Source: Biomphalaria glabrata (Eukaryota > Mollusca > Gastropoda > Planorbidae). From it: a stretch of DNA of 64,000 bases. The position numbers and the translations under genes are program-made. The notes beneath the pieces were generated by a model. The model did not search any database. It saw only the letters and a list, made by a program, of their open reading frames with translations, and had not been told where the DNA came from. Positions 54,900-64,000 of the stretch are shown here, in pieces. Where the stretch lies: positions 18,194,666 to 18,258,665 of the forward strand of contig NC_074712.1 of the NCBI RefSeq assembly GCF_947242115.1. The letters run 5' to 3'. The number at the start of each line of letters is the position of its first letter. The stretch's first letter is position 1.

Positions 54900-56970
54900 G
54901 TCAGTCAAAACACAAGCACCAAGATTGGTTTGACAAAAACAATCTGCAAATCCAACAGCTTTTAACACACAAGCAACACTGCTTTAATGCCTTTCAAAGC
55001 TCAGAACGCTACACTTACATCAAAGGAGAGGTCAAGCTGAATCTGAGACTAATGAAGGAGTCATGGTTTAACAAAAAGGCAGTAGAAATCCAGTCCTACG
55101 CTGACAATAAAAATGCAAAAATGTTTTTTTTATTGAATCAAAACTTTTATGGTCCTCAGCAAAATGGCTCATCCCCCATATTCAGTGCTGGTGGAAACAA
55201 ATTTCTCACAGACAAGGAGGAAATACTTGTTCGCTAGGCTGAACACTTCAGTACAGTCCTTGCCCATCTAGCATTAGCGCCGAAGCCATTGCAAGCCTGA
55301 AACTCCTAATAAACCATTCACTCGTTGACCCTCCCCGGCTCAATGAAGTAATGACTGCAATATCCAACCTCTCAACTGGCAAGGCACGGGGACTAGACTC
55401 CATCCCTGCTGAAATATACTAACTTGGCAGTTCAGAGCTGACAGCTAAACTAACTGAAATCTACCAGATAATGTGGGAACAAAAGAAACTACCATAACAG
55501 TTCAAAGACGCCTCCATCATTCATATCTACAAGAGAAAGAGAAATAGGCAGTTATGCGATAACCATCGTGGCATATCCCTCCTATACATTGCTGGCAAGA
55601 TTCTGGCAAGGGTGCTATTAAACAGACTACAACACCACCTAGAAACTGGCCTACTACCGGAGAGTCAGTGCGGCTTCAGCCAGGGTAGAGGCAAGGTTGA
55701 CATGATATTTGCAGTCCGCCAACTCCAAGAGAAATGTAGAGAGCAAAATTCAAATCTCTATACTACACTCATAGATTTGACTAAAGCTTTAGATAACGTC
55801 AGTCGTGGAGGCCTTTGCCAAATCATGTCCAAATTTGGCTGCCCGGATCAATTCATAACAATGGTGCGCCAACTCCATGATACCATGCAAGCAAGAGTCC
55901 AAGACAACAGAGACTACTCCAAGCCTTTTCCTGTTTCAAATGGCGTGAAGCAGGGCTGTGTGCTGGCTCCAACGCTTTTCAGCATAATGTTCACCGCTAT
56001 GCTGAAAGATGCCTTTCGCACAGAAAGCATTGGAGTTGGTATACGATTTCGCACTGATGCAAGTCTATTCAACGCTCAAAGACTCAAGGCAAGGACTAAA
56101 GTAAAATACGACTGCATCAGAAACCGGCTATTTGCAGATGACTGTGCCCTAAATGCCTCAAATGAAGATGACGTTCAAAAGAGCCTGTCCCTCTTCGCCA
56201 ACGTCTGCAAAACTTTTGGCCTCACCATTAATGTAAAAAAGACAGAAGTGCTGCACCAACCTTCTCCAAATAAATCTGTCACAGATTCAGACATTCTTAT
56301 AGATGGCCAGAAATTAGCAAACGTCAAAATGTTTGTCTATCTGGAAGCACCATATCAACAAACGCCAATCTAGGTGATGAGGTAGACTTACGTGTTGCAC
56401 GTGCCAGACTTCAAGGACAAGTGTGGCAATGGAGAGGACTCAGCATATCCACAAAACTGAAAGTCTACAGGAGTATCCATAAGGTGCGTTGGTCTGGCCA
56501 TATACCAGTCACAGAAATCTTAAAGCTCTCCAACATGTACAGTATCAATGCGACAGTAAATAGGTCCCAACTTCGATGGGCGGGACATGTAGTCCGTATG
56601 CCAGATAATCGCCTTCTTAAACGACTTCTTTACGGGGAGTTATGTGCAGGAAAGCGCTTCCAGGGAAGTCACTACAAGCGCTACAAAGACACTCTCAAGA
56701 GCTCCTACAAGGAGTGCGATATCGACATTCACGGCTGGGAAGTGCTAGCTCTCGATCGCTCCTAATGGCGTGAAGCTGTGAGTCTCGGAGTCACGAGATT
56801 TCAAGCTTGAAGAGTGGCTAGGGTGAATGAGCGCCGAACCAACAAAAAGCTGAAAGGAGCAGGCCTATCTGCAACTGACCATACCTACCCATGCCACGTA
56901 TGTGGCCGATTTTTTAAAGCGAGGATTGGACTTGACAGTCATCGTCGAGTCCATAGGATATGAGAAATGT
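54900..56970 (+). mobile_element. 5'-truncated zinc-finger-tailed LINE
   Basis: From the region between endonuclease and RT to the end of the protein, with a few frame breaks: LMKESWFNKKAVEIQSYADN, then STGKARGLDSIPAE-like (55375), LLNRLQHHLETGLLPESQCG, TTLIDLTKALDNVSRGGL, NGVKQGCVLAPTLFSIMF, the catalytic LFADDCALNA, then SQLRWAGHVVRMPDNR, KRYKDTLKSSYKECDIDIHG and the finger YPCHVCGRFFKARIGLDSHR ending at about 56960. The thumb region around 56400-56520 is partly deleted. Clade not resolved (RTE/Nimb-like). Just downstream of CLUAP1, same strand. Confidence 0.9.
55612..56373 (+). CDS. LINE reverse-transcriptase core, 253-residue open frame
   Basis: Central RT of the element above, open from MLLNRLQHHL to the segment after DGQKLANVKMF. 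It contains the fingers motif (SQCGFSQGRGKVDMIFAVRQ), the palm Asp segment (TTLIDLTKALD) and the FADD catalytic pair. One base change upstream and a shift after 56350 separate it from the rest of the protein. Confidence 0.85.
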   Translation: MLLNRLQHHLETGLLPESQCGFSQGRGKVDMIFAVRQLQEKCREQNSNLYTTLIDLTKALDNVSRGGLCQIMSKFGCPDQFITMVRQLHDTMQARVQDNRDYSKPFPVSNGVKQGCVLAPTLFSIMFTAMLKDAFRTESIGVGIRFRTDASLFNAQRLKARTKVKYDCIRNRLFADDCALNASNEDDVQKSLSLFANVCKTFGLTINVKKTEVLHQPSPNKSVTDSDILIDGQKLANVKMFVYLEAPYQQTPI

Positions 56971-56999
56971 GCTCATCTTCGATTACGGAGGAGGAACTA

Positions 57000-58540
57000 T
57001 ATACATCACTTGAACACCCAGCTGTTATAGGTAAGAATCAAGTGAACTGAAGACAACCAATTATTTTCAACATTCTCTAATTTTGTTTATTGTAACTGAT
57101 TCCTTGCAAAACCTGTTTATTAACATTATTGAGGGACAGAATCTCAGTGTTCTTGAAGTATCTTCTTCCACTGACAAATTGCTTCAGAAAGCACGAAGCA
57201 AGAAAACTTGAAAAGATTTCTCGACAAAGGAGTTGGACCTACGTATGCGACTTTCTGTTTGGTAGACGCGTGTTATTTCATTAAAACAAAGTGATGTAGC
57301 AGAGACTAGCGTAAACTTTTACGAAAATGTTGCCGAGTATCCCAGTGAGAGAGAAGCGGCTGATTCGACTAGTAATTAATGCTTTTAGATGATCTATCTT
57401 AGAAAACGTTTCAGAAAGCCTGCAGTTATTTAAATAAGTGTGTGTGTGTAGGCCTACATTGTGTGCAGATTGTGTGTGCATTGCGATGTAGGCCTACTAA
57501 CGTCAAAAATGTTAAAAGCTCTAACAAATCTAAGTGTGTTCTATTTAAACCCAATAATAAGCACGTGGAACGCTTTCGCTCCACAAATATTTGGAGTTTC
57601 ACTTCCTCTCTTTTATTTTATTACATCTATATGCTATATTAGTATTGTTGTGTTTTGTTTGTGTCCTATGTATTGTAGACCTATTGATATTGTTGTTACA
57701 TCTTAAAAAGAATCCAAAGCATTTTTACATGCTATAGTATTGATAAGCCACATAACATTAAATGGTTCAGTAGTTGTTGTTGTTTTTTGACAACATTATT
57801 TATTATCTGTTTTTGTTTATGAATTGTGTTTGTTTTTTAAATCGTTGTTATGATATAGGCCTAGACTACATCTAAATTTAGTAGGTTGTTTTTAGTTTTA
57901 TTTGATTCAAGGTCAACTGAAAGTAGAAGCTTATTGCTAGCCAATGTCATTGGATATATCTTATAAATTGCAGACGTTTCTTTAAAAAAATATATATAAT
58001 TAGATATAATTTACGTCTTACGCTATTCCATTATTTTGTTTTGTTTCTCAGAACTATGCTGTGTTTGAAAAGAAAGTTACACATTCTAACAAATTGTGTA
58101 CCAGATATTCTTTGTTATATCTTTATTAAATCTAGAATAATAATGCTTCACTCCATCTATTTATTTTTCTTTTGCTTCACTCTTGTTTCAATTAATTAGA
58201 CCTGGGCCTACAGTTACATCTAACTTAAGATAAATGTACTCGGTCGTGTGACGCTTGTTTGCATTTGGTTTCGGCCTAGAATAGCCTAAGCAGGCCTACA
58301 GCGGACTATGCGTCTAAACGTTAAGACTATTTTGTTTTACCAGTACATTATGATCACGTGGATTTGTTTTGGATCAGCAGATTTCAGTGTCATGCTTTAC
58401 AAAGTAGGACCAAAGAACTACTCTTGCGTGTAGCCTATGTACACGTGTGCATTTAGCATACTAAACAAAATCAGATCTAGTTATTTCTTTTAAAAACTCA
58501 TTAACCATAGACAATATAACTAATACCCACGTTTCCCTGA
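57000..58540. other. Intergenic sequence downstream of CLUAP1
   Basis: No gene recognised. Several GGCCTA words and TG runs occur. A minus-strand or spliced exon cannot be excluded, but no conserved protein stretch was found. Confidence 0.4.
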
Positions 58541-58549
58541 AAATACCTT

Positions 58550-58695
58550 GATACACACACACATACACACACACTGCTTCGTCGCACACGTCGTATCTCA
58601 CTTTCTCTCTCTCTCTCTGTTTACTATTTCGACTTTTCCCTCTTTCTCTCCCTCTCTTCCTACCACCTCTCTCTCTATCTCTCTCTCTCGTTGTG
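58550..58695. repeat. (CA)n and (CT)n microsatellites
   Basis: A CA-rich run (58553-58574) followed by CT-rich runs (58600-58693), with interruptions. Confidence 0.9.
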
Positions 58696-59438
58696 CTGTA
58701 TAAAACAAAATGTTTGTGTGCCTATGAAAACGCTTAACTTAGTCTATAATGATGCAACAAGCTATATAAGTTCATTGACACGAATGCAAACAATTATCAT
58801 AAAGCGTAATGACACCACTGGTAAGAAATGTTCAACACTGATTGAGCGAAGTCCACAAATAGCCAACGGGCAAAGACAACCACACAGACCGATCTGGGGG
58901 AGGGACTCTAGATAGGTTCTGTGCTGTGGTCTGTACGTCCCACTCTAGAGTAGCCTGTTACTTCCCTTTATTCCCCCCCCCCTTCCCCCATTGTTGGTAT
59001 TCATTGTATTCTAAATCTAGCAGCACATTATGCACATTAATTAACTTTCCCGTGTCATAGGTTAATCTGCAATCATGAATGGGCATTTAAACCATCATTT
59101 AAATTATTCCATCTATTATGTGTCGATTGATGTGTCTTTATCTTGTAATCAACGTAATTTAAATGCTTAAATCTTCAGTACACCTAAAATTGCATTTGAT
59201 AAGAATAGGACAAAAGGCCAGGATTGGTTTGAATGGTTCTAGCTGGAGCCTTACTTATTGTAACATATCCAGATTTATCTCATTCATCTTGCTTTAATTG
59301 TTTTTTCTTATGTTCATAGCAATAACAATTTAGTAGGCTTCAGTTCTACGCTAGATAAGAATACACAATTTTATTTTGATAGTTGTTGTTTTTTTAAGAA
59401 TGCAATATTGATGTATAAATATTGTCAACATATTATTG
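58696..59438. other. Intergenic, no recognised element
   Basis: No conserved coding, TE end or RNA recognised; a C-run lies near 58972-58982. Confidence 0.4.
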
Positions 59439-59704
59439 TAAAAAAGTTCCCCTTTCAGACCTTGTGATCTATAAGGTAAAGGTCATTTGTTTCTATGGCC
59501 CACGGTTAACGACGGTGTCATGTGGCCAGCACAACGACCAACCGCCTTTATTTTTAAGGTACTTTTACCCTACTAATGACGTCAGATGCCCATTAGAGCT
59601 GGGCGCCCAAAGATGCTGAAATTAAAAATCCCAGTCTTCATTAATATTCAAAACCGGGTCCTCCGGTTCAGGAGCTTCGCTTTACCGCTCAGTGACAGCA
59701 ACTC
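59439..59704 (-). mobile_element. SINE (family A)
   Basis: Nearly full-length match to 7598-7878: AAGTTCCCCTTTCAGACCTT end, TGTCATGTGGCCAGCACAAC body, a decayed B box and a GCTTTACCGCTCAGTGAC head. A short insertion near 59555-59575 distinguishes it. Confidence 0.82.
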
Positions 59705-59882
59705 CAACATTATTGTAGGTCGATTTAACTGTCCTTTGAATTCTAAGATTAGATCTATAGGCCCAATGTCGGCTATGTTATCTATATAATCCTCTTCATG
59801 GCTCAAGAGTTAGGACATGCAAGAAGAAGTAAAAGAAAGATCACTCTTTTATTTCTGCAAGTCGGACGAACTAGAGTTACCC

Positions 59883-60095
59883 TACGAAAAAAAAAGAGGG
59901 GGGGGGGAACAAGTAGTAGGTATTCACTCGTCACAAAATAGCAGGGCCGGACCGTTGTGTCCAAGAAAGATCTTTTTTTTTAATTTCTACCTCACGTAAA
60001 TTTAGAAGCGAAAAAAGTAGGAGGGGGGAGAACAAGTAATCTACTCTGTATTCACCCGTCACTATAAAATAGCAGGGCCGGACTTAACCATTGTA
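59883..60095. repeat. Local direct duplication at a hAT edge
   Basis: 59883-59965 and about 60008-60095 share AGGGGGG, GAACAAGTA, GTATTCAC-CGTCAC, AAAATAGCAGGGCCGGAC in the same order. The first copy includes only the first few bases of the hAT end; the second continues into the whole element. Confidence 0.7.
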
Positions 60096-60748
60096 GGGCC
60101 CTAGGAGAAACGGAATTCGCGGGGCCCAGTTTGGGTAGGGATACGGATTATAAGTGAAAATTAAGAGTTTATATTAGAAAAAATACATTCGTTTTTGCAT
60201 TTTATTCATTCTTTACTACGTACAGAATTACTTTACGAGCCTTGCGTGTAGCGAAGTCATACAGTAGGCCTATACATAAAATTTCTATTTCCTACATAGA
60301 TCACGCTCAATAGCAAGAATTTCAATCTATCTACGAGAATTGTTGACCTCAAGTAATTCTTCATTAGTTTGAGGCGCGAGAAGCTTCTTTCACCAGATTC
60401 CAAAATTACGGGATAATGCCGTTTTTTTTTATCGGGCGTAGGATTGTCGTTTTCCATATCGAATGACACCCCAAAATGACATTTTTTTTCTATATATTTC
60501 AGGAGATTTGTATGAGCTTTCTAAAGATTTTAATAATTTCCGGAGATTTCCAGGACTTTTTCGTATATTTTGCAATTTCAGGAGATTTCCAGGAGTTCCT
60601 GGTAAATCGACAGGAGGCCACGGGAAATCTGTTATAAGTTATAAAATGGTTTAATTTAACAATTTATACACCTAGAATTAGCGCGGGTCTTTTGAACGTG
60701 CGGGCCCACTGCGGTCGCATAGGTTGCAGTGGCCTAAGGCCGGCCCTG
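60073..60748 (-). mobile_element. hAT element keeping a transposase C-terminal fragment
   Basis: Ends are CAGGGCCGGAC and GGCCGGCCCTG; a sister of 14850-15404. On the minus strand, 60469-60257 encodes SFSRLKLMKNYLRST followed by a decayed RLxxLxLLSI segment, the dimerisation-region motif at the end of hAT transposases (usually SFSKLKLIKNYLRSTM). Flanks TAAAATAG and CAAAATAT match at six of eight positions. Confidence 0.8.
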
Positions 60749-62858
60749 CAAAATATTACAGAGCATCCTATAGAGTAAACAAAGTCAGCTTCACTCAAAT
60801 AAAAGATAACTCTAAATAGGTAATTGTTTTATTTTTATTTTGCTAAAAACACAAAAAGCAGCTAGACGTTGCGACTAAGTACTATTTTTAAAAAAATAGG
60901 GCAGCGTCTCTAAAAATGTGGGGCGCGCAACATAAATGCACGACGTTCTGGAATTCTGTTAAGGCAAAGGGTCAAACTGGGGCGCAAAAGCGTTTTTTTT
61001 TTTTTTATAAAGGACGAACCAAAAATGTTTGTATTTGAATTATAGTTATACGTTCATATTTAAGAATTAGGTAAAGTAAAAATACATTTTAATAAAAAGA
61101 GTAATTTAAGTGACGTCGTTTCAACTTCTAGTTTGTAAAAACAGGATGTGGAACGCTCAACGCTGTACCTCAATAAAAGAATGACTACTTGTGGAAGACG
61201 AGGTGACGTTGGCTAACAAATGAAGTAATCTACACATCTGTTTAAATGACACACTACTAGAAATTCTCATCACTCTGGAAAAACCTAGATCAATCCAACT
61301 GTGACTGATGATGAACTACCGTCACTTGCTTATACGATTCAGAAGAGTAGGCTGAATGTTACAACTTCTGGTCCCGTTGAAATAAGTGGAATGTTAGATT
61401 TTTATATCTAAAAATGCTACAAAACGCTTAGCTAACCCCGTTTGCGGAGCTTTCAGCGCTTCTCCAGCTTTCGGAGTGGGCAGGGTTCTGGATCCGCTAA
61501 CGACTATAATAGTGAGCTAGTGGGTCATACAATATCTTAAAGTTTCTCACACATATTTAACCACTCGCTTTTTACATGCTTCATTCCAGAAATCTTGAAA
61601 CCTTAAGAACTCAAACCAATACTGGCGGGGAAAAAAAAGTTGAGATGATTTTTGTATAGATTTGTCCCTTGAAAAAAAAAAAGCCCCCCCCCCCCCCTTT
61701 TGCGCCCTCCACACACCCCTTTTTTCTTTTTCATCCAGACCAGATAGTGTTGTGTGTGAAAAGCTTTTATATAAGCCTACGTGACAGTACGTGTTATTTG
61801 TTTTTTATAAGGAACGTCCTCAATTCTCGTGAACATACATAGCTGGATCAGCACAGAAAGAGGAACGATAGACTTAGCAGACTTAGTTTGTTTCGGTTTT
61901 GTAGTTGACAACACCTTCACTAATTTAATACAGAAATAATGATTGGTTACTCTAGTAAAATTTTCTGCCGATATTTTTGATTGGACAAAAACTTATATAA
62001 TACTTTATACTCTCCAGCTTACGGGTCTCATTTTGTGCACGCTTCTGTTTACCTCTGACGGGCAACAAAAGAGTGTCTGTTAAAAAAAAAGTAAACATAT
62101 GACTATAGTGTATTTAATCCTGTTACTGTAGATTTATTCATGGTGCATTATTTAAAAAAAAAAATAATGTTTATATCTAGACTTCTAATTATTTGAAAAA
62201 CTTGTGTTAAATAAATCTTGATAATGATCTAGTATTCTATTCTAATTCTAGATCTGAACTTGGAAGTCTACGTCAAAAGCAAATACGCGCGCTAATCTGA
62301 GTAATTGCGGCTAATCCCATCCGCGCGGCGCAACCTTTACCTTTCCTTTTAAGTCTCAATGTTGATGATTGATTAGTCTATAGATCTATTTTTTATTGAT
62401 AGATATCTATTTATTAACAGTACTGAGTACATTCTTATGCATTAACACACTAATCAAACTGATTTTACTGATTCTACTTGTGTGACTTGTTACAAGTGTT
62501 CTAGTCACTAGTCAGACTAGTCTAGATTCTAGACTCATGTCAGTCTAAGTCTAAGTATAGCACTATAGTAACTCAAGTCTAGTCCTTTGTTAGTTCAGTT
62601 TTTGTTTTTTTTTAAGTTGTCACCACATAAAAAAAGTCTAAAGTTAAAGAGTAACTCAATAAGACATTTTGTTAAACTATAGAGCTAGATTATTCTAATC
62701 TAGATCTATGTAGATCTAGACTCTAGTGTCTAGTATTCTTACTATAATGAATAAATAGATATAGAATCTAGATAAACAAGAAAAAACAACTCACCATCTG
62801 TCTGGTAAAAATATTGTGTAGTACATGATATTTGTCTCACACCCAATCTTGGATTAAC
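60749..62858. other. Intergenic region with a promoter-like patch
   Basis: No gene recognised. 61935-62010 has two ATTGG (CCAAT-box) words followed by ATATAATAC/TATACTC, which looks promoter-like on the plus strand. 62275-62345 has CpG-rich words (ACGCGCGC, CCGCGCGGCGC), and 62220-62770 is rich in TCTAGA/AGATCT words. It may be the 5' region of a gene beyond the window; unproven. Confidence 0.35.
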
Positions 62859-62859
62859 T

Positions 62860-63050
62860 TAAGCTGAAATTCTGCAAAATTATTAAATTATTTCTTTTAC
62901 CTGACAGCACAATAAAAGAAATTCATCAATTAGTTAATTAACCATTGGTAATAAATTTTGTTTGGTATCTTGAACAATGGAGAGAAATTGTAATTGACGG
63001 AAGTGGTGGTATTAGCTGAAGTAGTCACCTACTTTATAGATCTATGTCAT
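62860..63050 (-). mobile_element. Mariner-like MITE fragment
   Basis: Reverse complement of the interior of 50159-50648: GAAATTCTGCAAAATTATT, TTTCTTTTACCTGACA, TTAGTTAATT, TTTGGTATCTTGAACAA, GTGGTGGTA. Terminal repeats are lost. Confidence 0.6.
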
Positions 63051-63122
63051 GTTGTTATCATGAAAAATAAGATATTATTTATAGAAACAATGGATAACTA
63101 TACAATCTTCCTTGTTCATTCA

Positions 63123-63205
63123 TAAGCTCTCCACTAGCAGAGTGGTTACCATCATGGACATGTTGGCTTGAGAAGGTTTGAGCCATGAGTTCAAATTCAG
63201 GTCGA
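63123..63205 (+). mobile_element. tRNA-like SINE head (family C)
   Basis: GCAGAGTGGTTACCATCATG (A-box side) and GAGTTCAAATTCAGGTCGAT (B-box side) with tRNA-like spacing; related to 18340-18545. The rest of the SINE is not evident. Confidence 0.5.
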
Positions 63206-63307
63206 TCCCCCTTATTAAAAAATTTGTAGAAATATAGATATGCTTTTATTAATGTTAGTCTAGATCTATTTCTATTATAAATTTAATGATATGACATATA
63301 TGCTTAA

Positions 63308-63656
63308 TGTTGCAACTCTAGGGTAGGCACTCAACGTAAAGGCAGACAACTTAACACAGTTTAACAGGAAATAAATACAGGTGTTTATTCACTAGGACAA
63401 ACACATAACAGAGTCTTGCTACTAATTTACCAGTCCTTTAGACAGCAACCCGAATGTGGTCCAACGACAGCCTTCCCCGCTTCGTTCCAGGTCCCTTCTA
63501 CAACCTTCAGGCAGCACCAAAAGCTGGCTTCTTAGTTTCCAAACATTCAGACTCTTCACTATCCCTGATGCACTGTTATTCTCTCTATCCTAGTGTCTTC
63601 CAGTTTACGTTCGCTAGTGCGCACCTCAAGCACTGGTGCAAGGCAGGGTTACAACA
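63308..63656 (-). mobile_element. Solo LTR (fossil)
   Basis: 349 bp bounded by TGTTGCAAC and GTTACAACA with a flanking TTAA duplication (63304-63307, 63657-63660). Read on the minus strand it runs TGTTGTAACCC to GCAACA and contains GTGAATAAACACCTG, a poly(A)-signal-like word where the LTR R region is expected. No internal retroelement sequence is next to it, so it is a lone LTR; family not determined. Confidence 0.75.
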
Positions 63657-63660
63657 TTAA

Positions 63661-64000
63661 TAAGTTTTTTTATATATTTTTTTAATTTTCTTTTTATATC
63701 AATTAGTTTGGATCAGTTATGTAAGTACATTTGTAATGCATCAATAGTAACAATAATAAATCTGTGTGATTATAATTGTACCAATTGTTTTTGTTTCTCA
63801 TAGTGCAATTTCATGCTTTTAGCTTTCTCATTATGCCATGATAATCCTATCACTTGTCTGCACCAGTTGGGAAAGGGGTGGGCGATAAAGAATGTGGTAT
63901 CTGATATAATTTATATAATTTGAATTTGTTTTTTTTTTTATGTTGAATAATATTAATTCAAACTCTAAGCCTCCTCAAGCCAATACACTAACTACTGTGA
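63661..64000. other. AT-rich right edge, nothing recognised
   Basis: No coding, TE or RNA feature recognised in the last 340 bases. Confidence 0.5.

Noticed and set aside
57181-57300. A possible exon reading LKRFLDKGVGPTYATFCLVD
   Set aside because: No convincing splice sites or known protein match; left unannotated.

Overview
The window is animal nuclear DNA: AT-rich, with short GT-AG exons spread through long introns and many interspersed LINEs, SINEs, MITEs and minisatellites. The gene set (an ABCA5-type transporter and the ciliary gene CLUAP1), the dense AGATCTAGATCT palindromic words and the tRNA-headed SINE families suggest a mollusc, most likely a heterobranch (pulmonate-type) snail. 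The species call is inference; the gene calls rest on exon-by-exon reading.

Layout. 1-2900: LINE fragments, a ~95 bp element that recurs next to CLUAP1, a TCTAGA-rich tract and a LINE 3' end. 2957-39714 (+): an ABCA5 orthologue in 34 coding exons. Summed exons give 4920 nt (1639 residues) with every splice phase consistent, close to the ~1640 residues of vertebrate ABCA5. Its introns hold a decayed CR1-like LINE (4.4-6.4 kb), a pogo relic (13.4-14.0 kb), a hAT element inside a 22-bp minisatellite (14.7-15.5 kb), a reduced Ty3/gypsy fossil with paired LTRs (15.5-17.6 kb), a nearly intact LINE with an 8-bp target duplication (21.3-24.8 kb), further LINE/SINE relics and a 39-bp minisatellite (33.3-33.9 kb). 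40.6-44.2 kb: a well-kept SINE, then a minus-strand host pseudogene resembling the DUF4806 family.

44768-54028 (+): CLUAP1 (IFT38) in 13 coding exons (1299 nt, 432 residues), with an alternative last exon giving a different acidic C-terminus and an intron whose 3' splice region is triplicated. 54.5-57.0 kb: a SINE, a ~175 bp imperfect hairpin and a 5'-truncated zinc-finger-tailed LINE. 57-64 kb: mostly intergenic, with microsatellites, a SINE, a hAT element keeping a transposase C-terminus, a mariner-like MITE and a solo LTR.

The two host genes do not form an operon. ABCA5 is a lysosomal/endosomal lipid transporter and CLUAP1 an intraflagellar-transport (IFT-B) subunit; they are simply neighbours on the same strand. 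I found no clear new multi-gene system. The observations most worth a second look are the alternative CLUAP1 C-terminus, the triplicated splice acceptor, the 54.65 kb hairpin, the element shared upstream of both genes, and an unclassified ~429 bp retroposon with a 12-bp target duplication.
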